DNA of 64,000 nt, from assembly GCF_003323735.1 (NCBI RefSeq), contig NZ_QOIM01000042.1:682001-746000 (forward strand), read 5' to 3'. The DNA is from Streptomyces reniochalinae. GTDB lineage: Bacteria; Actinomycetota; Actinomycetes; Streptomycetales; Streptomycetaceae. The notes below the pieces were generated by a model that worked only from the letters and a program-made list of their open reading frames with translations, had not been told where the DNA came from and made no database searches. Made by a program: the position numbers and the translations under genes. Shown piece by piece: positions 56,989-64,000 of the stretch. Within the stretch, counting starts at the first letter, position 1. The number at the start of each line of letters is the position of its first letter.

Positions 56989-57183
56989 GTGGGCCCGCAG
57001 TGGATCAGGTCCAGCTACAGCGACAAACAAGGGGGCAACTGCGTCGAGTGGGCCCCGGGGCTTGTGTCCGACGTGGGGGCCGTCCCCGTGCGTGACAGCA
57101 AGGACACCGGCCTGGCCGCGTTGGCGTTCTCACCGACCGCGTGGACCGCGTTCGTCGACGGGGTGGAGCGGGCCGTCCGCTGA
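56989..57183 (+). CDS. DUF397 protein, copy 3
   Basis: A 64-residue DUF397 paralogue starting at GTG 56989: VGPQWIRSSYSDKQGGNCVEWAPG, then LVSDVGAVPVRDSKDTGLAALAFS and AWTAFVDGVERAVR. The N- and C-termini diverge most from copies 1 and 2, and the initiation codon has changed to GTG. GGGAGG (56979-56984) precedes it. It ends the tandem array just before two terminator hairpins. Confidence 0.92.
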   Translation: MGPQWIRSSYSDKQGGNCVEWAPGLVSDVGAVPVRDSKDTGLAALAFSPTAWTAFVDGVERAVR

Positions 57184-57189
57184 GCCACA

Positions 57190-57221
57190 GCGGCCCCGGA
57201 GGCATCAGCCTCCGGGGCCGC
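57190..57221. terminator. 14-bp perfect hairpin after the DUF397 array
   Basis: GCGGCCCCGGAGGC (57190-57203) and GCCTCCGGGGCCGC (57208-57221) pair around ATCA, 7 bp after the last stop codon. Confidence 0.85.
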
Positions 57222-57236
57222 CGCACGGTCACCCGC

Positions 57237-57264
57237 CCCGGGCCCGAGGCGCCTCGGGCCCGGG
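57237..57264. terminator. 28-bp loopless palindrome before the convergent FMN reductase gene
   Basis: CCCGGGCCCGAGGC (57237-57250) is followed directly by its reverse complement (57251-57264). It ends 5 bp from the stop of the minus-strand flavin reductase gene and probably terminates it. Confidence 0.8.
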
Positions 57265-57268
57265 CCGC

Positions 57269-57904
57269 TCACTCCTCCTCCACCCGCAGCGCCGCGAGCT
57301 GCTGTGCGAAGGGGACGACCTCCTCCGCCTCGGGGCCGGGCTCCTGCGTCGCCCGGGGCGCGACCAGCCCCGCCAGCTCCCCGCCCGCGCGGGCGACCCG
57401 GCGGGGCAGCGAGGGGGTGAGCCCGTCGTCGGCGGCGGCCCAGTCGTCGGTCGCCGCGTAGACGGCGGTCGGCACCGTCACCGCGCGCAGGTAGGAGAAG
57501 AGCGGCCGCATGGCGTGCTCCAGCACCAGGGAGTGGCGCGGGGTGCCGCCCGTCGCTCCGAGCAGCACGGGCTTGCCCGCGAGCGCGTCGTTGTCGAGCA
57601 CGTCGAAGAACGACTTGAACAGTCCGCTGTAGGACGCGGAGAAGACGGGCGTGACGGCGATCAGCCCGTCCGCCTCCGTCACCCGCTCGCTCGCCTCGCG
57701 CAGCGCTGCGCCGGCGAAGCCGGTGGTGAAGCTGTGGGCGATCTCGGTGGCCACGTCCCGCAGTTCGACCGTCGAGATCTCCACCTCCCGCTCCTGGTCC
57801 TCCAGGGCGACGCGGGTCGCCTCGGCCAGCCGGTCGGCCAGCAGCCGGGTGGAGGACGGTTCGCTCAGCCCGGCCGAGACGACGGCCAGTTTCACGGGCC
57901 TCAT
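57269..57904 (-). CDS. NAD(P)H-dependent FMN reductase (LLM partner, CE1759-like)
   Basis: A 211-residue flavodoxin-fold reductase. LAVVSAGLSEPSSTRLLADRLAEAT holds the phosphate loop, ADGLIAVTPVFSASYSGLFKSFFDVLD contacts the isoalloxazine ring, and PVLLGATGGTPRHSLVLEHAMRPLFSYLRA is the later conserved part. It belongs with the small reductases paired with luciferase-like monooxygenases (CE1759/CE1758 type). Its ATG overlaps the stop of the monooxygenase gene by 4 bp, so reductase and oxygenase are made together and the reductase supplies reduced FMN. Confidence 0.9.
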   Translation of the reverse strand: MRPVKLAVVSAGLSEPSSTRLLADRLAEATRVALEDQEREVEISTVELRDVATEIAHSFTTGFAGAALREASERVTEADGLIAVTPVFSASYSGLFKSFFDVLDNDALAGKPVLLGATGGTPRHSLVLEHAMRPLFSYLRAVTVPTAVYAATDDWAAADDGLTPSLPRRVARAGGELAGLVAPRATQEPGPEAEEVVPFAQQLAALRVEEE

Positions 57905-59016
57905 ACGGCGGCTCCCTCCTGCTCGGCGTCGCGCGCGGCCACGCGGGCCGCGTGCGTGGGGGCGTCCGCCGTGCCCGCGGGGCGCCCGGCGGCCATCTCC
58001 CTGCGCAGCACCGGCACGACCTCCTCGCCCAGCATGTCCAACTGCTCCAGTACGGTCTTCAGCGGCAGCCCCGCGTGGTCCATCAGGAACAGCTGCCGCT
58101 GGTAGTCGCCGAAGGACTCGCGGAAGGTCAGCGTCTTGTCGATGACCTCCTGCGGGCTGCCGACGGTCAGCGGCGTCTGGTCGGTGAACTCCTCCAGGCT
58201 GGGGCCGTGCCCGTAGACGGGTGCGTTGTCGAAGTAGGGCCGGAACTCCCGCACCGCGTCCTGCGAGTTCTTCCGCATGAAGACCTGCCCGCCGAGGCCG
58301 ACGTACGCCTGCTCGCGCGTGCCGTGCCCGTAGTGCTCGAAGCGGTCTCGGTAGAGGGTGATCAGACGCTTGAAGTGGTCCTTGGGCCAGAAGATGTTGT
58401 TGGCGAAGAAGCCGTCACCGTAGTAGGCGGCCTGCTCGGCGATCTCCGGGCTGCGGATGGAGCCGTGCCACACGAACGGCGGGACACCGTCCAGCGGGCG
58501 CGGGGTGGAGGTGAAGCCCTGGAGGGGCGTACGGAAGCGGCCCTGCCAGTCGACGACGTCCTCCGTCCACAGGCGGCGCAGCAGCGCGTAGTTCTCGATG
58601 GCCAGCGGGATGCCCTGGCGGATGTCCTGGCCGAACCAGGGGTAGACGGGCCCGGTGTTGCCGCGGCCCATCATCACGTCGACCCGGCCCTCGGCGACGT
58701 GCTGGAGCATCGCGAAGTCCTCCGCGATCTTCACCGGGTCGTTGGTGGTGATCAGCGTCGTGGAGGTGGACAGGATCAGCCGCTCGGTGCGGGCGGCGAT
58801 CCAGCCGAGCATCGTCGTCGGGGAGGACGGGACGAACGGCGGGTTGTGGTGCTCGCCGGTGGCGAAGACGTCGAGCCCGACCTCCTCCGCCTTCTGCGCG
58901 AGGGTGAGCATCGCCGTGATCCGCTCGTGCTCGGTCGGCGTCCTCCCGGTCGTCGGGTCGGGGGTCACGTCGCCGACGGTGAAGATCCCGAACTGGATGG
59001 GGGTGGTGGCCGTCAT
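57901..59016 (-). CDS. LLM class FMN-dependent monooxygenase (CE1758-like)
   Basis: A 371-residue luciferase-like TIM-barrel oxygenase. IQFGIFTVGDVTPDPTTGRTPTEHER is the family N-terminus, followed by VGLDVFATGEHHNPPFVPSSPT (substrate/flavin His pair), LILSTSTTLITTNDPVKIAEDFAMLQHVAEGRVDVMMGRGNTG and FVWHGSIRSPEIAEQAAYYGDGFFANNIFW. The last 40 residues are an Ala/Arg-rich tail. It uses FMNH2 from the downstream reductase and O2; the substrate is unknown. A 20-bp operator-like dyad lies 34-53 bp upstream. No regulator gene is adjacent. Confidence 0.93.
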   Translation of the reverse strand: MTATTPIQFGIFTVGDVTPDPTTGRTPTEHERITAMLTLAQKAEEVGLDVFATGEHHNPPFVPSSPTTMLGWIAARTERLILSTSTTLITTNDPVKIAEDFAMLQHVAEGRVDVMMGRGNTGPVYPWFGQDIRQGIPLAIENYALLRRLWTEDVVDWQGRFRTPLQGFTSTPRPLDGVPPFVWHGSIRSPEIAEQAAYYGDGFFANNIFWPKDHFKRLITLYRDRFEHYGHGTREQAYVGLGGQVFMRKNSQDAVREFRPYFDNAPVYGHGPSLEEFTDQTPLTVGSPQEVIDKTLTFRESFGDYQRQLFLMDHAGLPLKTVLEQLDMLGEEVVPVLRREMAAGRPAGTADAPTHAARVAARDAEQEGAAV

Positions 59017-59049
59017 GGTGCTCGCCGTCCTCGTGCGCTCGTCGATGAA

Positions 59050-59069
59050 GTAGTTGACCGTTGAACTAC
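59050..59069 (-). promoter_or_regulatory. MarR-like operator upstream of the LLM operon
   Basis: GTAGTTGACCGTTGAACTAC has perfect 6-bp arms (GTAGTT / AACTAC) and the TAGTTnnn...AACTA look of MarR or HxlR operators. It lies in the promoter position of the monooxygenase gene. Confidence 0.5.
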
Positions 59070-59163
59070 ATCCTCGTCAATGCTCTCGGACCAGTGTGCA
59101 TTCCCCGTGCCGGAGGGGCCTCGCTGACCAGTGACAATGCACTGGCCGGCGGGCGTCGTGCGG

Positions 59164-60246
59164 TCAGCCGGCCGCCCCCGGGGCCAGCATGCGGGCCGGA
59201 TTGTCGTGGGTCAGGCGGGCGATCGACGCGCGATCCAGCCCCCGGTCGGCCAGCATCTCGCCGAACACGGTGGGCACGAAGGTGAACCCGTTGCCACCGT
59301 GCTGGGTCCACATCTGCTTCAGAAACAGATCGTGGCTGAGCAGGAGCTGCCCCGCGTGCCCGCGCCGGGCGAGCCGCGCGACCGCCTCGGCCGTGTGCGG
59401 AGCCGACGGGGCGGCCCCCTCCCCGGGGAAGGCGACCTCCATGCCGATCATGTCGAACTCCAGCCACACCCCGCGTGCCGCCACCGAATCCTGGTAGGCG
59501 GCGTCGTGCCCGGAGGGATCCATATGAGCCAGCACGACCCGGTCGGGCGCCACCCCGGCCTCGTCCAGCACCAGGTCGAGCACCTCGTGCGCCCGGCGCT
59601 GCCAGCCCGGCAGGTGCAGCATCAGCGGGATGTGCGGCCGGTCCAGCTGAGCCAGCGCGGCCGCCCGCACCGAGGCGCGCTCCGCCTCGGTGAACGCGGG
59701 AGAGACCCCGATCTCCCCGATGATGCCGGGCCGTACCGCGTGCGGGCCGATGCCCTCGTCCAGCTCCGCGACGATCCGCGCCGCCTGCTCCTCGACCGCG
59801 GCGGCGATCCGCTCGCCCTCGAACCGCTCCAGATAGGCGCCGCACCCCATCACGACATGGACGCCACTGCGCTCGGACGCCTGCCGCAACAGCTCCGGAC
59901 TCCGTCCGATCGCCGCACTGGAGGTGACATCGACCAGGGTTCCGCCGCCGCAGTCACGGAAGGTGTCGATCTCCCGCACCACGTCGGCCAGCGGCTTGGC
60001 GGCGACGTTGTCGCGGTTGCAGTACGGGTCGTGCCGCAGCGCCCAGGCCACCGAGGCGCTCACCGGCCGCTCGGGCAGTTCCTCGGTGAAGCCGTAGGAG
60101 GGCGGATTCCGCACCCCGGACAGGTCGTTGAACAGGTGCTCGTGCGGCAGGACGAGCCCGAGCCGGTCGGCGGGGACCGGCCCCAGGACCGTCTGGACGG
60201 CCGGCCCGTACGGGGTCTGCGAGGCTGCGCCCGCGGAAGTGGTCAT
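59164..60246 (-). CDS. Phosphotriesterase-family amidohydrolase
   Basis: A 360-residue TIM-barrel metallohydrolase. Metal ligands: His-x-His in LVLPHEHLFND, bridging Glu in VRPGIIGEIGVSP, His in PLMLHLPGW, His in RVVLAHMDPSGHD and Asp in LLLSHDLFLKQMW. Glu at the bridging position, in place of the carbamylated Lys of true phosphotriesterases, is typical of the PHP-like branch, which tends to act on lactones, esters or sugar-like substrates. The substrate is unknown. It overlaps the YdcZ transporter gene by 4 bp and is the last gene of a LacI-controlled operon. Confidence 0.92.
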   Translation of the reverse strand: MTTSAGAASQTPYGPAVQTVLGPVPADRLGLVLPHEHLFNDLSGVRNPPSYGFTEELPERPVSASVAWALRHDPYCNRDNVAAKPLADVVREIDTFRDCGGGTLVDVTSSAAIGRSPELLRQASERSGVHVVMGCGAYLERFEGERIAAAVEEQAARIVAELDEGIGPHAVRPGIIGEIGVSPAFTEAERASVRAAALAQLDRPHIPLMLHLPGWQRRAHEVLDLVLDEAGVAPDRVVLAHMDPSGHDAAYQDSVAARGVWLEFDMIGMEVAFPGEGAAPSAPHTAEAVARLARRGHAGQLLLSHDLFLKQMWTQHGGNGFTFVPTVFGEMLADRGLDRASIARLTHDNPARMLAPGAAG

Positions 60247-61265
60247 GACTGCTCCGCACCGTTCGTGTCGCGCGGGCCACGGGAGGGGATCATCGCGATC
60301 CCCGCGGCGACGAGCGCCAGCACCGTACCGCCGATGGTCACCAGGTGGATCCCTTCCCCCAGGGACGGGCTGATGGCACCGAGGATCAGGGAGCCCAGGA
60401 GCTGGCCCGCCACCGAGGAGAGCCCGAGGAGGAGCAGCCCGAGGCCGCGCACGAGCAGCGCCATGAAGGCGATCGACAGCAGCCCGAGGGCGCCGCCGGT
60501 GTACATCCACCAGGTGTCCGGCAGCGCGAAGTGGCCGGATCCTGTCCCCAGCCGGATCAGGTAGCCGATCAGCAGCACCGTGAAGCCGACGAGGAAGTTG
60601 AAGCCGATCGAGACCAGCACGGAGCCGCTGGAGCGGGCGACGGCCGCGTTGCCCGCGGGCTGCCAGCCGGCCAGCAGCCCGGCGGCGAACGGCAGCACGG
60701 CCATGACGACCGCGCCGGGCACGTGCAGGGCGGGGGAGATGGCCAGGGTGGTGGCGCCGACGGCGAGCACGGCGCCCAGCAGCCGGGGCGCCGAGACGGG
60801 CTGCTTGACCTCGGAGGTGACGCCGAAACGGTCGCAGATCACGCCGGAGATGACCATGCCGCAGATCAGGGAGATCTGGAAGACGGCCACCCCGAGGGCG
60901 CCGACGGCGATCCCCTCGGACAGCACCACGGCGCCGCCGCACAGGCCCGCCAGGTAGTTCCACCAGCCGATCTGACCGCTGCGGATCAGCCGGGGCAGGG
61001 CCAGGGCCTGGCGGCGGGTGGTGGGCCGGGCGAAGACGAGGACGGCCATCAGGATCAGACCGCTGCCGAAGGAGATGACGGCGGCGCCGTTGCCGTCGTC
61101 GATCTCCTTGCCGAGGGCGCCGTTGACGGTGGATTGGAGGGGGCTGAGGGTGCCCGCCAGCACGGTCGCGACCACGAGGAGCGCGGTGGTCGCGCCGCGG
61201 GGCGTGCGCTGCCGGGGTTCGGGGGCCACGGCGGGGGCCGGGGCCGGGGGAGTCAGGTGGGTCAT
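60243..61265 (-). CDS. DMT family transporter with two YdcZ (DUF606) repeats
   Basis: A 340-residue membrane protein with about ten helices. Two DUF606 repeats are visible: the first with LSPLQSTVNGALGKEIDDGNGAAVISFGSGLILM and GQIGWWNYLAGLCGGAVVLSEGIAVGALGVAVFQISLICGMVISGVICDRFG, the second with FAAGLLAGWQPAGNAAVARSSGSVLVSIGFNFLVGFTVLL and SVAGQLLGSLILGAISP. Such transporters move small organic metabolites. The start ATG 61265 and the 4-bp overlap with the hydrolase gene suggest they handle the same compound. Confidence 0.9.
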   Translation of the reverse strand: MTHLTPPAPAPAVAPEPRQRTPRGATTALLVVATVLAGTLSPLQSTVNGALGKEIDDGNGAAVISFGSGLILMAVLVFARPTTRRQALALPRLIRSGQIGWWNYLAGLCGGAVVLSEGIAVGALGVAVFQISLICGMVISGVICDRFGVTSEVKQPVSAPRLLGAVLAVGATTLAISPALHVPGAVVMAVLPFAAGLLAGWQPAGNAAVARSSGSVLVSIGFNFLVGFTVLLIGYLIRLGTGSGHFALPDTWWMYTGGALGLLSIAFMALLVRGLGLLLLGLSSVAGQLLGSLILGAISPSLGEGIHLVTIGGTVLALVAAGIAMIPSRGPRDTNGAEQS

Positions 61266-61372
61266 CGTGTCGCCGCCCTTTCGCGCTGCGTTCTGGAAGG
61301 GGACCCGGGGATGTCGGACCGGACCGGCGGGGAGCTGGGGGCGACCCGCCGGATGGTGGTGACGGCGCTCGC

Positions 61373-61714
61373 TCAGGGGGCCGCGCCGGGCAGGGCGGCG
61401 CTGCCGGGCGGCGCGTCCGCCGATGCGGTGCGGAAGCTCTCCCCGGCCGCGGTGGTGGCCCCGGCCGGGCCGGTGCGGGCTGCGAGGCGGACGGCCCGCC
61501 GGGCGCCGCGGGGCGGGACCGCGCTGCCGTCGGCCTCCAAGGCGACGAGGTCCCCTTCCGGGACCAGCGTACGGCTCCGCCGGGCGGTGACCGCCGACGC
61601 CGCGACCGCCTCTCCGCCGCGGGGTGCGCTCGCCTCTCCGTCACGGAGTGTGCTCGTCGCTGCGTTACGGGGCGGCCGTGCGGTGCTCAGCCGCGCCCTC
61701 CTGAGGCTGCCCAT
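61373..61714 (-). CDS. Hypothetical low-complexity protein in the LacI-controlled operon
   Basis: A 113-residue frame from ATG 61714 fills the gap between the amidotransferase-like and YdcZ genes on the same strand, with very high third-position G+C as expected for coding sequence here. Composition is Ala/Arg/Gly/Ser-rich (RRSRTLVPEGDLVALEADGS, TTAAGESFRTASADAPPG), with no recognisable domain. A start at 61738 is possible. Operon position supports it, sequence character does not; it could be a decayed gene. Confidence 0.35.
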   Translation of the reverse strand: MGSLRRARLSTARPPRNAATSTLRDGEASAPRGGEAVAASAVTARRSRTLVPEGDLVALEADGSAVPPRGARRAVRLAARTGPAGATTAAGESFRTASADAPPGSAALPGAAP

Positions 61715-61744
61715 CACCGCGCCCCCTGGGGGTGCCACGGGGGG

Positions 61745-62497
61745 TCACTCCTCGCTTCCCGCGAGCCAGCTGACGGCCTGGTGGAACAGCCGCCGGTAGC
61801 CCGCCCACTCGACGAACTCGGTGGGGGCCCAGTGCGGGGAGATGTCGGAGGCGAAGGCGAGCGTGCGCCCCGCGCCCTCGTCCCGTACGGCCAGCAGCGG
61901 GCGGGACTCGACGGTGGCCAGCACCTGCGCGTCCGGCTTGGCGGTCAGCTTCTGGTAGCCGAGCAGGAGGGGCCAGGTGGCGTCGAGCCCGGCGGTGACG
62001 GGGTGGCCCTCACCGGACAGCTCGCCGGTGACCCCTTCAGGGCACTCCACGCGGTCGTCGTAGGGGAGGATCGAGACGGGCAGCACCGCCTCGACGGGGG
62101 TGTCGTGGTAGTTGGCCTTGGCCTGGAAGCCCTGGAAGCTCAGGTAGCCCCCGGCCATCGCCAGTCCGCCGCCCCGGCCCACCCACTCGGCGAGCAGCTT
62201 GAGGCGGTTGGGGAAGGGGCGCCCCTGCGCGAACACCTGCGGAGGCAGCAGCAGGGAGTTGGCGCCGATGTCGGAGAGGATCACGACGTCGTAGGCGGCG
62301 AGCTTCTCCAGCGTCTCGGGGAAGTCGGTCGCCACCGCGTGCGAGGGCAGGTGCGTGACCTGGTGCCCCCCGGCCTCCAGGGCCTCGATGAGCGGGGTGG
62401 CGCCGATTTCGAGCTGGGCGTGGGGAAAGGCGTCGTAGCCCTTGAAGTCGGTCGAGGCATTGATCCAGGACTCGCCTGCGAGGAGGACGCGGGCCAT
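61745..62497 (-). CDS. Glutamine amidotransferase-like (ThuA/GATase1-like) protein
   Basis: A 250-residue protein with a class I amidotransferase-like Rossmann fold: ARVLLAGESWINASTDFKGYDAFPHAQLEIGATPLIEALEAGG, then YDVVILSDIGANSLLLPPQVFAQGRPFPNRLKLLAEWVGRGGGLAMAGGYLSFQG, and RTLAFASDISPHWAPTEFVEWAGYRRLFHQAVSWL. The nucleophile Cys expected in GGG-x-C is replaced (AMAGGYLS), so it is probably not a true amidotransferase; sugar-binding or ThuA-like roles in carbohydrate use are known for relatives. It is the first gene of the operon behind two LacI-type operators. Confidence 0.85.
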   Translation of the reverse strand: MARVLLAGESWINASTDFKGYDAFPHAQLEIGATPLIEALEAGGHQVTHLPSHAVATDFPETLEKLAAYDVVILSDIGANSLLLPPQVFAQGRPFPNRLKLLAEWVGRGGGLAMAGGYLSFQGFQAKANYHDTPVEAVLPVSILPYDDRVECPEGVTGELSGEGHPVTAGLDATWPLLLGYQKLTAKPDAQVLATVESRPLLAVRDEGAGRTLAFASDISPHWAPTEFVEWAGYRRLFHQAVSWLAGSEE

Positions 62498-62513
62498 GCT
62501 TGTCTCCTAGGTG

Positions 62514-62551
62514 TTGCGCAAAATTTGTGCGTATTGCTTGTTGTTGCGCAA
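62514..62551. promoter_or_regulatory. Two TTGCGCAA operators in the divergent LacI promoter
   Basis: TTGCGCAA occurs at 62514-62521 (in GTGTTGCGCAAAA) and 62544-62551 (in GTTGTTGCGCAACGTT), centres 30 bp apart, three helical turns. They lie 17-54 bp before the minus-strand operon and upstream of the lacI gene. Confidence 0.8.
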
Positions 62552-62649
62552 CGTTAAGACTGCCGTTGTGCACAGTCAATGGGTGTAAGAAGAAAGACAC
62601 TCGGTACACTCTGGAGTCACATGCGCACACCGGCGAAGAGGAGGAGAGC

Positions 62650-63672
62650 GTGACCCTGGCCCGTGTTGCGCAACACGCGCACGTCTCGGCGTCCACGGTG
62701 TCCCGGTATCTGCGCGGGCAACTGAAGGTGAACCCCGAGACCGCCGGACGCATCGACGCCGCGGTCCGCGACCTGGGATACGAGGCGCCGCCCGCCGCGG
62801 CCCCGGCGCCCGCACAGGCCACCGCCCCCGCCGAGAGCCCCGTCATCGCGCTGATCGTGCCCGACCTCGTCAATCCGTTCTTCGCCGAGCTGGCCGAGGA
62901 GATCGCCGCCACGGCCGCCGCCGGCGGGATCTCGCTCGTCGTCGGGGTCACCGGCCGGCAGTCCCGCCGCGAGGCCGGACTGAGCGAACTCGTCGCACGC
63001 ACCGACGCGGTGGACGGCATGATCTACGTCGGCATCCACCGCCGGAACCCCCGGCTCGTCAAGGCCATCAGCGGCGGGCTGCCCGTCGTCGTCCTGGACG
63101 AGGAGATCGCCGACACCTCGCATGCCGACGCCATCTCCGTGGACAACTACGGCGGCGCCTACCAGGCCACCGCCTACCTCGCCCAGCTCGGACACCGCCG
63201 CATCGCGCACGTCGCGGGCCCGCCGGAGCTGTCCACCAGCCGTGACCGGCTGCGCGGCTTCCGCGACGCGATGGCCCACGCGGACCTGCCCGTGGACGAG
63301 GCCCTCGTCCTGCACGGCCCCTACACCGAGCAGTTCGGCGCCAGCACCTTCCCGTACCTGACCGGAGCCGCGGAACCGCCCACCGCCGTCTTCGCGGGCA
63401 GCGACATCGTCGCCGTCGGCATGCTCTCGGCCGCCGAACTGCACGGGCTGCGCATCCCCGAGGACCTGTCCGTCGTCGGCTGCGACGGAATCCGCGTCGG
63501 CGAGTGGCTGCGGCCCAAGCTCACCACCCTCCAGCAGCCTGTCGCCGACCTCGCCCGCTCCGCGCTCGACCTCGTCCAGGCCAGGGTCGAGAACCGGGCC
63601 GGGGAGCGCGTCACCCGCGTCTTCCCGCTGCACCTGGTCATCCGCGGCTCGGCCACGGCGCCCGGCGCCTGA
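62650..63672 (+). CDS. LacI family transcriptional regulator
   Basis: A 340-residue repressor from GTG 62650 behind GAGGAGAG. The HTH is LARVAQHAHVSASTVSRYLRGQLKVNPETAGRIDAAVRDLGY (residues 3-44), including the hinge. The sensor domain has VIALIVPDLVNPFFAELAEEIAATAAAGGISLVVG, VDGMIYVGIHRRNPRLV, DAISVDNYGGAYQATAYLAQLGHRRIAHVAG and VFAGSDIVAVGMLSAAELHGLRIPEDLSVVGCDGIRVGEWLRPKLTTLQQP. Operators flank and enter the gene, so it is autoregulated and controls the divergent hydrolase/transporter operon, and probably the M20 gene that follows. Confidence 0.95.
   Translation: MTLARVAQHAHVSASTVSRYLRGQLKVNPETAGRIDAAVRDLGYEAPPAAAPAPAQATAPAESPVIALIVPDLVNPFFAELAEEIAATAAAGGISLVVGVTGRQSRREAGLSELVARTDAVDGMIYVGIHRRNPRLVKAISGGLPVVVLDEEIADTSHADAISVDNYGGAYQATAYLAQLGHRRIAHVAGPPELSTSRDRLRGFRDAMAHADLPVDEALVLHGPYTEQFGASTFPYLTGAAEPPTAVFAGSDIVAVGMLSAAELHGLRIPEDLSVVGCDGIRVGEWLRPKLTTLQQPVADLARSALDLVQARVENRAGERVTRVFPLHLVIRGSATAPGA
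62662..62677. promoter_or_regulatory. Intragenic LacI operator, 16-bp perfect palindrome
   Basis: CGTGTTGCGCAACACG lies within codons 5-10 of the lacI gene and carries the same TTGCGCAA core as the two upstream sites. A repressor bound here could block elongation of its own transcript or loop to the promoter sites 115-150 bp away. Confidence 0.7.
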
Positions 63673-63721
63673 CGGCCGCCCCGGCGCGGCACCCGCCCCC
63701 GTACCGACAAGGGAGCCCCGT

Positions 63722-64000
63722 ATGACCGACACCCGGCCGCCCCGCCCGTCCCCTCCCGTGGCCGCACCCCCCGCCGCCCCGCCCCGTGACCCGCTCGCGC
63801 TCGCCCGGCGCCTGATCACCCTGGACACCCGGGGCGGCAACGAGAAGCCCGCCGCGACCCTGCTCGCCACACTGCTGGACGACGCGGGCTTCGCCGTGCG
63901 CCTCGACGAACCGGAGCCGCGCCGGGCCAACCTCGTCGCCCGGTACGGAGCGGGCACCCCGCTCACCCTGACCGGGCACCTGGACACGGTGCCCGCCGAC
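63722..64000 (+). CDS. M20 family metallopeptidase / ArgE-DapE type deacylase (partial)
   Basis: ATG 63722 follows AAGGGAG (63709-63715) and the frame is open to the window edge (93 codons). After a Pro-rich N-terminus it reads DPLALARRLITLDTRGGNEKPAATLLATLLDDAGFAVRL and LTGHLDTVPAD, the first metal-binding motif (HxD) of the M20 dizinc family. The rest is outside. It follows lacI by 49 bp and may belong to the same regulon, acting on an N-acyl or peptide-like substrate. Confidence 0.88.
   Translation, partial: MTDTRPPRPSPPVAAPPAAPPRDPLALARRLITLDTRGGNEKPAATLLATLLDDAGFAVRLDEPEPRRANLVARYGAGTPLTLTGHLDTVPAD

Larger units (their letters stand above)
56541..57212. repeat. Three tandem gene repeats with a 224-bp period
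   Basis: Start codons lie at 56541, 56765 and 56989, exactly 224 bp apart; each unit is a 195-bp DUF397 gene plus a 29-bp spacer ending GGGAGGCTCC or GGGGAGGCTCC. The units are similar but not identical in DNA, so the duplication is not brand-new while the period has been kept without any indel. Confidence 0.85.

Noticed and set aside
56541..57212. Treating the 224-bp repeats as a non-coding satellite
   Set aside because: Each unit holds a complete, diverged DUF397 gene with its own ribosome site.
61319..61799. Plus-strand Ala/Arg-rich frames in the gap between the YdcZ and amidotransferase-like genes
   Set aside because: They are antisense to an operon; the minus-strand frame fits better, and even that one is only weakly supported.

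Overview
The window is chromosomal DNA of a streptomycete or close relative. Base composition is very high in G+C (mostly near 70 percent or above, third codon positions almost all G or C), starts are often GTG, ribosome sites are GGAGG-like, terminators are long GC hairpins without a U tract, and two genes carry rare TTA (bldA) codons. Family content agrees: SARP/AfsR-like regulator, DUF397 with XRE-DUF5753, ydaO-type riboswitch on a LysM transglycosylase, F420 reductase and NHLP bacteriocin exporter. No tRNA, rRNA or CRISPR array was seen.

Layout. 1-2 kb: edge of a sugar-transferase-like gene, then a short-chain dehydrogenase with its MerR regulator. 2-3.3 kb: RtcB RNA ligase, closed by a 26-bp perfect hairpin. 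3.6-6.85 kb: a three-gene cassette (small WXG100-like protein, 725-aa WXG-containing protein, lipoprotein). 6.9-10.4 kb: iron-box heme oxygenase, methionine aminopeptidase, a small SPOR-type protein, and a LysM/transglycosylase behind a c-di-AMP riboswitch. 10.5-18.2 kb: a carbohydrate locus (GH154/DUF2264 enzyme, hydroxyacid dehydrogenase, two ABC permeases, binding lipoprotein, DeoR/LacI-type regulator). 18.3-24.8 kb: NHLP peptide export operon and a double-glycine precursor peptide. 25-29.7 kb: SpoU-type RNA methyltransferase and a second, paralogous copy of the WXG cassette with altered composition and a leftover gene tail. 29.8-35.2 kb: F420 reductase, lipoprotein, two membrane proteins, a MITE-like element whose target duplication forms the stop codon of a site-2 protease gene, and a ChaB protein. 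35.4-46.5 kb: AfsR-like regulator, DrrAB-type exporter, PanB, a membrane-linked EEP phosphatase, an MFS pump and NadE. 46.5-54.6 kb: multicopper oxidase with DUF6153 partner, TrmB/LuxR regulator, secreted subtilase, WYL regulator with VOC protein, aldo/keto reductase with TetR regulator. 55-57.2 kb: small genes, a frameshifted XRE regulator and three DUF397 genes repeated at exactly 224 bp. 57.3-64 kb: a two-component flavin system and a LacI-controlled catabolic locus (PTE-family hydrolase, YdcZ transporter, amidotransferase-like protein, M20 peptidase running off the edge).

The most unusual content is the duplicated WXG/large protein/lipoprotein cassette, which looks like a coherent and poorly described system. 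Both copies keep gene order, the WxG helix-turn-helix signature and a shared REYAVP-Cys motif just after the lipobox. The second copy has a TTA codon in its first gene, a falling GC content toward its 3' end, and an in-frame C-terminal remnant of another lipoprotein directly behind it. Second in interest is the small double-glycine peptide encoded next to its own C39-type exporter.
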